Shown here piece by piece: positions 11,271-27,335 of a DNA stretch of 64,000 nucleotides. The DNA is taken from assembly GCA_009193035.1 (NCBI GenBank), contig SWDT01000147.1:1-64000 (forward strand). Reading direction: 5' to 3'. The translations under genes were made by a program, and so were the position numbers. How positions within the stretch are numbered: the stretch's first letter is position 1; each line of letters opens with the position of its first letter. This DNA comes from Halicephalobus mephisto. Its lineage: Eukaryota > Nematoda > Chromadorea > Rhabditida > Panagrolaimidae. Under the pieces are notes generated by a model, which worked only from the letters and a program-made list of their open reading frames with translations, did no database searches and had not been told where the DNA came from.

Positions 11271-14200
11271 ATGAAAACTAGTTTTGTGACTGGTATCAGG
11301 AAGTTTGCAACTAATTTTAATAAATTTTCATTAAGAACACACAATTGTGGTGAACTTAGAAAAGATCACATTGGTGAGTTGTGTTTTTTAATTTTTTAAA
11401 TATTAAGTTTTTAGAGTTTACGGTAGAAATTAGGATTGTTATTTTTTGTAATAAAACATTTGAAATTTTTTTATTATGGTAATTTTAGTTAAATTGATAA
11501 TTTAAAGTTAGCTAATTTTTTTAAATTCAAATATAAATCGTGTTTTAATTCGAAAATTGTGAAATTTAAATAAGTTTTATAAATTTAATTAAATTTTTTT
11601 AAATAAAAAATCCATGTTTTAATCCGAAAAATGTAAAATTTAAATAAATTTCGTAAATTTAATTAATTTTTTTTAAATAAAAAATCCATTTTTTAACTCG
11701 AAAAATGTAAAGTTTAAATAAGTTTTATAAATTTAATTAATTTTTTTAAATAAAAAAATCCATGTTTTAATCCGAAAAATGTAAAATTTAAATAAATTTC
11801 GTAAATTTAATTAATTTTTTTAAATAAAAAATCCATTTTTTAACTCGAAAAATGTAAAGTTTAATGTTTGATTTTGTCAATTTGGATAAAACAGCACTGG
11901 ATACGGTATTTTTAGGACAGAAAGTGAACATCTATGGATGGCTTCTTAGGAAAAGATACGATACTTTTTTTGTTATTCATGACAAATATGGATTTGTTCA
12001 AGCTAAAATTTCGGAAAATTCTAAATTTAAAGAAATTGCTTCAACTATCAAACTAGAAGATGTTTTAAAAGTTACCGGTGTAGTCAGAAGTAGAGGAAAA
12101 GACGTAAATCCGGATATCCCAACAGGAGAAATCGAGGTGTTTTTAAATTTTGTAATTTTAAATAATTTTAAATTTTTAGATTGATGTGGAAAATTTGGAA
12201 GTTTTGAATCCATCAAATCCTCTGCCGTTTCCGATTTTCGGAAAATTAAAACCTGGATTAGAGACGGATGTCGAAAACAAAAAGAAAATGACATATAGGT
12301 ATATTGAATTGAGAAAATCAAATCTTCAAAAAGCAATACATCTTAGAGCTGAAATAACAAGGAAAATTAGAAGGTCATTGGAGGATAAATATGGATTTAT
12401 TGAAGTTGAAACTCCGACTTTAGCTACTCATACTCCTGGTGGAGCTGCTGAATTTATTGTTCCTACTAAAATGAAAGGCGAAAGTTATGCTTTGCCCCAG
12501 AGTCCTCAATTATACAAGCAATTGTTGATGATTGGACAGATGGATAGATATTATCAAGTAAGTTTTTAGTTTTTTTTGTGTAAATTACAGTATTTAAAAA
12601 AAATATTAATTTTAGTTGTAATTTTTGAAATGTTTTTATATATAATTATTGATTTTTGAAAATGGATAAGTTTTGTGTTTTTTATACTGTAATCTGGAAG
12701 TTTTTAAATTTAAAGAAAATTTAGTTTTGGAAAAGTAATCAGGTTTTTTTAAATTTTATAGAATTGAAATTGTCATGTTGGAATTTTAGATTTTACTAAT
12801 TTTTGAAATTTCGTAATAATTTTTAGTCTATTTTTTGTATTAATAAGAATTTTGAGTTCATATATGAAATTTCTAACTTTTAAGTATTTTAAATATTTTA
12901 AAAAAGTTCTGAAGTTTCGTGCTAGGATGATTTCGTAATAATTTTTAGTCTTATTTTTTGTATTAATAAGAATTTTGAATTCATATATGAAATTTCTAAC
13001 TTTTAAGTATTTTTAAAAAATTCTGAAATTTCTTAATAATTTTTAGTTTTTGTAATGAAATTTTATTGAAATTTATTAATTTTAGATTGCTAGATGCTAT
13101 AGAGATGAAGCAGTTCGAGGTGATAGACAACCAGAATTTACTCAAGTCGATTTAGAACTGTCTTTTACTAGTCAAAATCAAGTACTTGAATTACTGGAAA
13201 ATATAATTGTTGATTCATGGCCAGAGGAAATGGTGAGTTAGTTTTAGACCGTCAGTGAAATAAGTAATTACTGTAGATTAGTTATTGTCCAAATATTCCT
13301 TTTTCGAGAATGACCTTCGAAGAAGCAATGTCAAAGTATGGTTCGGATAAACCAGATTTGAGAATTCCATGGATAATTGAAGATTGTTCAAATTGTTTTG
13401 ATGGAAATATTCAAGCTTATGGATGGGTCATCAGATCTACAGAAGGAAAATTGCCATCGGTAAATAATTTAAAAAGGAATTTTAGTCGATTGTATCCGGA
13501 TTCATTACATAAGGTAATTTTGATTGGATTTTTATGTAGAAATCGACATCAAAATCAAAGTAAAATTGAACTTTTATGTAACAATTAGATGCATCAACTG
13601 GTCTGAATGTTGTGAGCAGTGTATAGTTGTTATTTTGACATTACTTGTTTGGTGAAAAGTTGCACGCAAAATGCAGATTTTTTTAATATGGAATTGTGTA
13701 CCTGAACTTTGTATGCAATCTGCAAGTTTTGATGTTGATTCATCTGACAAAAAGTTGCACGCAAAATGCAGATTTTATTTTAATACGGGATTGTGTCCTA
13801 AATGTTGCGAAAAATTTACGGGTTTTGATGCTGATTTATTTTATGAAAAGTTGCACGCAAAATGCAGATTTTACTTTAATATGGAATTGTGTACCTGAAC
13901 TTTGTATACAACCTGCAAGTTTTGATGTTGATTTATCTAACAAAAAGTTGCACGCAAAATGCATTTTTGATTTTGATTTCGATGTTGACTGCTTTATAGA
14001 TCTTGAAGTTGGTTAATTGATTATAATTAATGTTTTCAGAATATTAGATTTTTCCGTAATGATGGTAAAAATTCAATTAATAAAGAAATAGACAAAAAAT
14101 TAATTGAAAAATTTAACATTAAAGATGAAGATTGTCTAATAGTTGGATTTTCAGACAGGTTTGAATTTATATATGAAATTATTTTAATTTTAATAATTTT

Positions 14201-15707
14201 AGATCGATATATAAAAATAAAATTTTATCGACTCTTGGATTTGCAAGGACTTTTCTAGCGGATATTTTGAATCTTAGATCTCAGAAAAATTTCGCTTTTA
14301 CGTGGATCACGGATTTTCCATTATTTGTTGAATCAGAAGAAAATCCGAATTTTTTAGAAAGTGCTCATCATCCTTTCACGGCTCCGATTGAAGAAGATAA
14401 AGAAAAATTACTTAATTTAAATGACTTGAGAAATATTCGAGGTAAGTTATTTTTTGTACTGTAAAATGTGAAATTTATATAGGAAATATTTCGATATATT
14501 AATATTTTTAAAAATTGTAGTTTTTTAAATTGCATAAGATTGAGATAATTTTTTTGTTTTAGATCAGTGGTTTTGGTCCTTGAATTAATTTTACATGTCA
14601 ATCAAAAAAAACGAGAAAATTTAGAAAAAATAAAAAATTAGACCAAGGTGAAGGAGAGCAAATCTCGCAGGTTATGTGACGTTTCTATTTTAGACGTTTT
14701 TATTCCAATTTTAGAATTAAAATTATCTAAAAAATAATACTGTAATAAACTTTATAGATTCTCAATTTCAAATCAGAATCAATCAACTTTCAGAATTCTA
14801 GATTCTGAAGATCAATTTTGGATTTTAAAGATATCTGAAATTTTATATAAAAGATTTAAAATAGTTGGAACTTATCTAAAATGACTTTTAAAATATTATA
14901 TAACAGATAGGAAATTAAGTATTATTGTTGAAATTGAAAAGTAGACTAGAAAAGACAAGAAGTGATAGTCTGAATATTCGGGGATATAGAATACTGTAGG
15001 ACATGAATGAGTTTTGGTTGTTCTATGTGGAGGATATATAATAATTGATATCTGTCTTACTGTGCTAGTGATGGTTATTAATATACAGTAGAACTTCGAT
15101 ATAAGATACCCCCGTTATAAGATATCTCTTGTTATAAGATACGGTATGAGTGAGTTTGGTTAGTTTGCATTCAAAATTTTCTTACTATAATATATCCTTT
15201 GCCCGGTTCTAAGGAAGTATCTTATACCCAATTTCTATTGTATATATATTTCCTATATTGATGATTGTATAGTTTCTTATTTTAGCTCAACATTATGATC
15301 TGGTTGTTAATGGTATTGAAATGGGCGGAGGTTCGATCAGAATCCATAATCCGGAATTGCAGAAATTAATTATTGAGAAAGTTCTGAAATTTCCGATTGA
15401 ATCATTGGTGAGTTAGTTGATATATAAAGTTATGTGATTTTTTTGTTTTTAGAATCCATTTCTCCATGCTTTAAGTTTTGGAGCTCCTCCACATGGGGGA
15501 TTTGCCCTGGGATTGGATCGGTATGTGACTTGTTTGGCTTCTGGAGGGGATTCGAAGGCTACAGTAAGAGACGTAATTGCATTTCCGAAAACAAAAGAAG
15601 GAAGATGTTTGATGATGAAAACTCCATTTGAACCTGATGAAGAAATGAAGAAACGATATGGAGTGAAATTTGTAGAGGATATTGAGAATCCCAAAGTGGA
15701 AGAATAA
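11271..15707 (+). CDS. dars-2: Aspartyl-tRNA synthetase, mitochondrial (DARS2 type)
   Basis: Charges mitochondrial tRNA-Asp. Exons: 11271-11373, 11916-12136, 12180-12557, 13086-13232, 13277-13513, 14040-14158, 14203-14441, 15286-15407, 15453-15707; 606 codons plus stop. The N-terminus [20 protein letters not shown] is basic and acid-free, as for a matrix import signal, and is followed by [10 protein letters not shown]. An OB-fold anticodon-binding domain follows ([16 protein letters not shown]), then the class II core: [36 protein letters not shown], motif 2 [19 protein letters not shown], the bacterial/mitochondrial-type [10 protein letters not shown], and motif 3 [14 protein letters not shown]. 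The bacterial-type features distinguish it from a cytosolic DARS. Length is close to human DARS2 (645). Introns 1, 5 and 7 hold tandem repeats, a dispersed repeat and a MITE. Confidence 0.94.
11560..11860. repeat. Tandem repeat in dars-2 intron 1
   Basis: About four units of roughly 65 bp containing AAATAAAAAATCCATGTTTT, CGAAAAATGTAAAATTTAAA and TAAATTTAATTAATTTTTTT. Confidence 0.8.
13640..13975 (+). repeat. Tandem repeat in dars-2 intron 5 (GCAAAATGCAGATTTT family)
   Basis: Four copies, about 90-95 bp apart, of AAAAGTTGCACGCAAAATGC, each followed in most copies by AGATTTTATTTTAATA and a TTGTGTAC/TTGTGTCC segment. Related copies occur at 45556-45780. Confidence 0.8.
15086..15240. mobile_element. 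MITE copy 1 (TIR CAGTAGAACTT, TA flanks) in dars-2 intron 7
   Basis: The element starts CAGTAGAACTTCGATATAAG and ends CTTATACCCAATTTCTATTG, which are imperfect inverted repeats. It is flanked by TA on both sides. The interior matches the copy at 48512-48689 (GTGAGTTTGGTTA, ACTATAATATAT, TTTGCC-GGTTCTAAGG). TA duplication and end sequence suggest a Tc1/mariner/pogo-type non-autonomous element. Confidence 0.75.
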
Positions 15708-17456
15708 TTATTTTTAGGTATAGTTACTTTAGGATGGTTTTTAGTCTCTTTTTGGATTTTGGAATTGTTTGGTAGATATTCAGGTGAAAAAATGTCCCAT
15801 AAAAAATTGATTGGATGAACTCGGTGAACTGGAAGAAGAACTATAATCTGTCTAGGTACAAGTTGAAGAAATTTTATTTTCAAAAAAATTAATTTTTTTA
15901 AATTTAGAAATTTCTAAAATTTTAAAGATTTTATTTTTTTTATTTTTAAAAGAATTAATTTTTTAAAATAAAAAAAAAATAAAATCCTTCAAAAAATTTT
16001 AAAAACTTAAAATTTAAGAAATTTTTTTTATTTTAAAAATTTTATTTTTGTTATTTTTTTATTATTTATAAAATTTTATTGTATATACTTTGGAAGTGAA
16101 TTACAAATTAAAGAAAATAGTATTTTTTAATTTTTAATGTAGAAATTACAAATTTCATTTTTTGAATAAAAAGTATTTATAGAATATTTACAATTCAAAG
16201 AAATTTTTATTTTTGTAATATTTTGCTTTTGAAAAATTATCAAAAAAACTGGTTTTGAAATTGGATAGGAAGTCGTTCTGAATCTGCGGGGTCGAACGAT
16301 GCGTGGCTAAATCGCTGTTTTCTATGACAGTCAATTTTGGTTCCGTATAAATTGCAAAAGTGAAAAACGGGCAATGTTGGTTGATACCTTTCGATAACAT
16401 GGAACAGGCGATAAATCTGGTACTGAGAAGATAAAAGTGAAAACGGATTTGTAGTGTGATTTTTATTTTTTTTAAAACGTAATTCATTTTCAGAAAATTA
16501 CTGTAATTTTTTAAGGAATTTCAATTTTTTTAAATTTTGTAGTTTTTGGCATTTTTTATATTTAAAGGAAAATTCTGAAGTTTTGCAGAAGCTTCCAGAA
16601 TCTAATGGAAGATTCTTGAATTTTAGAATTTTACTTTTTTTTAGTTTTTGAAATTCTACAGAATCCAATGGAAGATTCTGAGATTTTGAAAATTTTATAG
16701 AAGCTTCCAAAATCCAATAGAAGATTCTGAAGTTTTAAAATTTCATTTTTTTAATTAAAAAAAGTAGAAAATTCCAATTTTTTAAAATTAACTTTTTCCA
16801 TTTTCTTAAAATTTAAAATTTTTTAAAATTCAATTTTTTTTAAATTTTAAATTTTTAAAATTCGACTTTTTTTAAATTTTTAAAATTCAATTTTTTGTCT
16901 AATCGCGAAAGTTTTTTAATTTGACAAAGTTTAATCCTAAAATCAATGAAAATCACATACATGATTATTTCTGCGTCAACAAAAGATTACGGATTTTTTG
17001 TATTTGTTGAATTTTCGAAAAAAAACTTGTTCATTTATTTTTCATTTTTTTATTTTTCGAATTAAAATATTTCTTATTTTGAATATCGTACAGATACAAA
17101 ATTGGTCATTTTTGTTTGTTTTTATTTTTTTAAATTCAAAGAAAAACGATAAATTTTTTTCGAATTTTGTTCAATTCAAAAATTTTGAGCTTTTTTAAAT
17201 TTATTTTTGGAATTTGAAAAATGCTCAAATAATAGTTAATTTTTATTTTTTGAATTTTCCAAAAATCACTTTCAAAAAAATTTCATCATATTTTTTATTT
17301 TTCTTCAGGATGGAATTTGGATTATTTTTTGTTTCTCATTTTTGACTTAAAAACAAACTTTAATCAAATAGACTTCTGGAAATTGGCGTAATATGGATTT
17401 TTTCTACATACAAAAAAACCATGATTTTTAAGCCCGTAAAAATTACGAAATGTGAC

Positions 17457-17457
<1 letters not shown>

Positions 17458-17517
<60 letters not shown>
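17458..17517. repeat. (TAA)n microsatellite, about 20 units
   Basis: About 60 bp of perfect TAA/ATA repeat. Read on the minus strand it is (ATT)n and directly follows the stop codon of the retrotransposon remnant, so it is probably that element's 3' tail. Confidence 0.95.
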
Positions 17518-17518
<1 letters not shown>

Positions 17519-17838
17519 CATGTATAACTCCTTTTCTCAATCAGATTAGGGTCGGGTGTGCGGATTCTAGCTCTCCAGATCTCTCTGTCGTATGTCATAC
17601 TGGGGTCAAGTCCTCTTATTTCGAGATCTTTCTTTATCACACCTCTTCAATTTGTTTTCGGTCCACCCTTCTTCTCAGGTTGAGTGTGATCATTCTTAAT
17701 TTCTCGATAGTACTTGGGCTTGATTGGACTGACTTCTTTAATCCTTGTCGTCCCTGATATCGGGGTAGCCCTCGTCTTCTTTTTACAGATGTCGGAGAAA
17801 TATCTGCACGTCGCTTGTGGGGGACGTCCTAGCTTCAC
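17518..17838 (-). mobile_element. Remnant of a non-LTR retrotransposon (C-terminal end of a LINE ORF)
   Basis: On the minus strand a frame from about 17838 runs to TGA at 17518, interrupted by one in-frame TGA near 17648. It contains KLGRPPQ, a Lys-rich stretch, then MTYDREIWRARIRTPDPN, resembling the DRxxWRxRIRxxDP end of many LINE reverse-transcriptase polyproteins. The stop is followed at once by (ATT)n, which fits RTE-like elements with very short 3' ends and trinucleotide tails. Only the last 100 or so codons remain, 5'-truncated and inactive. Confidence 0.6.
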
Positions 17839-18065
17839 CGGTCAACTGAATAGAACTTGAATCCATTTTGATATTGTAGCAAAGTTTTCACGATCGGCTG
17901 CCTTATCTGTCGTCAACCCTCCTCCTTTCCCAGTTGGGGCTTGGAACCGTCCATGAGGGAGTTTGACACAATTGTCACATATCTTACAAAATTTGATTTT
18001 TGTGACGAAGATTAAAAAATAACAGTGACGATTTTTGTTTGTTACTGTACTAAAACATACACTTC

Positions 18066-18165
18066 TTTTTGTGTGTAGAGATTTCGGATAGTGTCTATTT
18101 TAAACTCAAATCAGGATTTCCTAGTCACTATCCAAAAACAGCTCCAATACAAAAAATGTAACTTT
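18066..18165. repeat. Palindromic satellite, isolated unit
   Basis: One unit with GGATAGTGTC about 40 bp from TAGTCACTATCC, followed by AAAAACAGCTCC. Same family as 19.5-20.1, 43.4-44.1 and 60.2-61.9 kb. Confidence 0.65.
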
Positions 18166-19489
18166 TAGTTCTGTGACAATTGCGAAATGTGACACAATCG
18201 TCACATTTTCATAAATATTTGACTTTTGTGACAGAAATTAAAACTTAATAAAAATGATTTTTATCTGTTACTGTACCAAAAGTTACGTTTTTGTGTAGCG
18301 ACGATGTAAACACATTTTTTAAAACATTCTTTATTTAACGATATCTTTTATTTAAACAAAAAAGCTACAAAAATTTGGTTTCGAAAATAGTAGAAATTCC
18401 TACCGTCCTAGCAGCGACTTTCGCGGTAAGAGTCCGCATTTGGTTCCACCTCAGAAATGAATTATATATAAATTCGGAAGTCGTAAAATATTCATCCAAA
18501 TTCTATTGTCTGGTTCTGGTGAGGATTCTTTGAAATATGTAAATTTAAAAAAATATATTTCAAATTCAAAAAATAAAAATACTTTTTTAATTTTTAAATA
18601 TTTTTTATAAAAATTTTTTCATTTTTATTAATTTTAAAAAACATATTTGTTAATTTATGACCGATTAAAAATAAATAATTATTTTTTGACAATAACTGAA
18701 AATATTTAAAAAAATCATTTTTTAAATTTTTTTTAATTAATGAATTTTTGTGAAAAAATAAATTTATTAAAATTACAATTTTTATACTTTTTATTTTCTA
18801 GATAAATTTGATTTTTTAGTAAAATTTGAACTTTTTGATTTTTTTATTTTATATTTGTAATCATTGCGTCATCCTACAATACATGCAAATCCGTCAAATT
18901 CATCACTGTTTTGAATTTAAAATTTTCGATAAAAAATTTGTTTTTTATAAAAAATTTGTTTTTTATAAAAAATTTATTTTTTTATAGAAAATTCATTTTT
19001 TAAATATAAAATTTACTTTTTTATAGAAAATTCATTTTTTTTATACAAAATTCATTTTTTAAATAGAAAATTTATTTTTTATAATTATCAAAATCAGTTT
19101 TATTTATAATTTACTTTTTTGAAAAATCAGGGATCGACCCGGAAGCTCCCGTCTTGGCTGACAATTTGTGAAGTACTTAAGAAAATAGAAAATGAAAAAC
19201 TAAAGAGGATTGTCTGATCTTAACCGGATAAGTAAAGAATATTTTGTTTTTTACGGAAAATCCAAATACTCGTTTTTGTTTTATTTTGTGAAATTTTTAC
19301 TTTTTACTTTTTGAACCGTGAAATTTTCGGAAATTTCTGAACAACTATGGGAAGTAGGTTAAATCTGTCCAAATCCGGGATCAAAATGGATATTTCGCAG
19401 GTTTTATTATTTTTCGGATTTCCGATATATCGTGTTATTTTATTGAATAAAATGTTATTTATTATCCGAATTTTGTATTGGAACATTTT

Positions 19490-20100
19490 TTTAAAACAGC
19501 TCCAACAGTACATTTGGATAGTGTCCAAAATAAAGAGGTTTTAGTCACTATCCAAATTTCCTTTTTGACATTTTTTTATAAACAGTTCTAATAATGCATT
19601 TGGATAATGTCCAAAATTGTAGCATAATTGTCTATTGGAGTCACTATCCAGACGATTCATATAGCTGTTTTTCTAATATTCCAAAAATCCTCATTAGCAA
19701 TTTTGGATAGTGACTGATTTGTACGATTAATTTCCAATTTAATCACTATCTAAAATCTACTGAGTAAATTTTTAATTCGTAAGAAAACAGCTCCAATAGC
19801 ACACTTGGATAGTGTCCGAAATTGTGGAAATTTCTGTCTACCAGAGTCACTATCCGAATAGTTCAAAAAATTTCTTTGATCTTCCAAGTCTCCATTAGCA
19901 ATCTTGAATAGTGATTAATTCGAACTACCAATTGTTAATTTCAGTCACTATCTAAAATCTACTGAGTAAATTTTTAATTCGTAAAAAACAGCTCCAACAG
20001 TACACTTGGATAGTGTCCGAAATTGTGGAAATTTCTGTCTACCAGAGTCACTATCCAAATAGTTCAAAAAATTTCTTTGATCTTCCAAGTCTCCATTAGT
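19490..20100. repeat. Palindromic satellite array (GGATAGTGAC / GTCACTATCC)
   Basis: Several units in which TTGGATAGTG(T/A)C and (A)GTCACTATCCAA face each other across about 40 bp and AACAGCTCCAA separates units. Two units (from about 19780 and 19975) are nearly identical over about 120 bp. Confidence 0.85.
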
Positions 20101-20614
20101 AATCTTAGAGACTTCTTTGAATACCTTTTTCACTGATGTTTGACTTAAAATATGGATTTAACCCCCGCGTTTTTTGTAATCACATTCCAATCATATTCTG
20201 AGGGTTTTGTTTGTCTAAGTTCATATATATTTCGCGCAAAACAAATCTACTTTTCAGTGTACTTTTCAACTTTAAGTTTTTTAATTTTTTCGAACCTGAT
20301 GTTTAAGATTCGAAAATTACCGTTTCTTCGTTGATGGAAACATTAACGAACTGCTTGATGAAAGTTTGTAAATAATCAAACTCGTTTTTCGTAAACATTG
20401 GTATTTCAAGTATTTTTATTTGTTTTCCTCAAGGTTAAGTACCGGAAATAGGAATTCCAGAAGGATTATTGTATATTGTTGACTTTTAAGAAGTCTGAAA
20501 TTTGGTGAAACAGAAAAATCGTTTTTTCGTGGATCTGTATAAAAGTAAATATTTTATTTTTCGAATACTTCAGTCAGACTTGGTCCAACATTGGTTTCTG
20601 GAGCAGTCGTCGGA

Positions 20615-26201
<5,587 letters not shown>

Positions 26202-26398
26202 TCGGCCAAGGGTGGACTTTATTTTTTCAAATCTCGGGTATTTCCAGTCGTTTTTATACATTATATATCCAAAATTGAATTCGGAAAGTGGTAAATGTAA
26301 TGCTATATATGGTTGTGGTATAAATAAAAGAATTATGATTTTTTAAAACATTGACATCACGATCGTCGGATTTGAGGTAGTTCTTGTCGGCTGACAAG

Positions 26399-26745
26399 AG
26401 ACGCGAGCTAGGTCCCATCGCGAAAATTCCTGAAGTTACGGTAGGAGTTTGTTTTCAGTTTGTTTTTTCGAATTTTTGCAACTTTATGATCATTAAGCTG
26501 TACGAAAGTTGCTCCCCTTCCATTCGCGCTGGTTTCGAAAATCTTTTTAAATAGATATATGAACTTGGTCCAATTACAGAAAGTTGATATAAAAACGAAA
26601 AAATCTTGCGAAAGAGGGGGAAATATAGCTAGGGACCAACCGTCGTACAGCTCAGGTTTCTACTTGGAGCAACACGCGAGCTAGGTCCCACCGCGAAAGT
26701 CCCTGAAGTTACGGTACCAATCTGCTCGTTATTTCCGAATTTCTT
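26399..26745 (+). repeat. Dispersed repeat A, copy 1
   Basis: Bounded by two direct copies of ACGCGAGCTAGGTCCCA plus TGAAGTTACGGTA about 270 bp apart. Interior has CATTAAGCTGTACGAAAGTT, CCATTCGCGCTGGTTTCGAA and GCTAGGGACCAACCGTCGTA. Nearly identical to 33421-33755. Confidence 0.9.
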
Positions 26746-26842
26746 TGTAACTGTGATTATTATTTTGAAAATTTGGTGTATCGTTCTTACAATAAAGAAG
26801 TTCATTAAGCGAACTCCTTCAAAAGCCCGGTCGGTACCGCAG

Positions 26843-27130
26843 CATTCCTAAAATTACGATGATTTTTATTTGAATATCTCTAAAATACTGTAGTAGTCTA
26901 ATATCACTCGTTTACTTGCTTAAACAACGGAAAGTACTAAATTTCCAACAGATACCCAAAATTGGTTAAATTTCGAAATTTTGTTTTTTCGTGAGTGCAC
27001 TCTCGCTGACTGGTGGCTCCCATGTGAAATGGCACATCTGGCCAATCATGGAATTTTCCTACATAACTTTTTCAATATTAAAAATTACGTAAAACTATTC
27101 TCTAAATTCCTGCACAAAGATTCACGAAAA
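26843..27130 (+). repeat. Dispersed repeat B, copy 1
   Basis: About 288 bp matching 47604-47884, with ACTGTAGTAGTCTAATATCA, AACAACGGAAAGTACTAAAT, the palindrome GAGTGCACTC, and GACTGGTGGCTCCCATGTGA. Roughly 93-95% identical by eye. Confidence 0.9.
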
Positions 27131-27335
27131 TACCAATTATTATATCAACTATTTTCTGAAATTAAACTTTGTTTAAAAACAATATTGTAGTAATTTTTAT
27201 TATTTTTTATTCCAGAATTCATAATTACAACAAATGGATAAAATCACTAACAATAGACCCATAGTAACGACCAGTTTAAATACATTGTAGTAAATACATA
27301 AGTAGCCATAATCGACAACGAACAGCGGAAACAAC

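Larger units (their letters stand above)
15708..20614. other. Gene-free 4.9 kb between dars-2 and the gamma-glutamyltransferase gene
   Basis: Very AT-rich. Contents I can name: short-period A/T-rich runs at 15.9-16.2, 16.5-17.2 and 18.5-19.1 kb; an ATT/TAA microsatellite with a LINE remnant at 17.46-17.84 kb; palindromic satellite units at 18.06-18.17 and 19.49-20.10 kb. The last 50 bp hold a possible 5' acceptor (CTTCAG near 20574) for the next gene. No other gene could be supported. Confidence 0.55.
26202..27335. other. Intergenic between GGT and cdk-12 3' ends, two dispersed repeats
   Basis: Convergent genes. AATAAA near 26325 is the probable GGT polyA signal. Most of the rest is repeat A (26399-26745) and repeat B (26843-27130), listed separately. 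Confidence 0.6.

Noticed and set aside
13448..13490. 26-nt GTAAAT..TTTTAG segment in dars-2 exon 5 as an intron
   Set aside because: Too short for splicing and the segment reads in frame as part of the prot-tRNA synthetase insert domain.
19130..19180. GGGATCGACCCGG, resembling a tRNA T-arm on the minus strand
   Set aside because: No A box, acceptor stem or anticodon arm could be placed around it.
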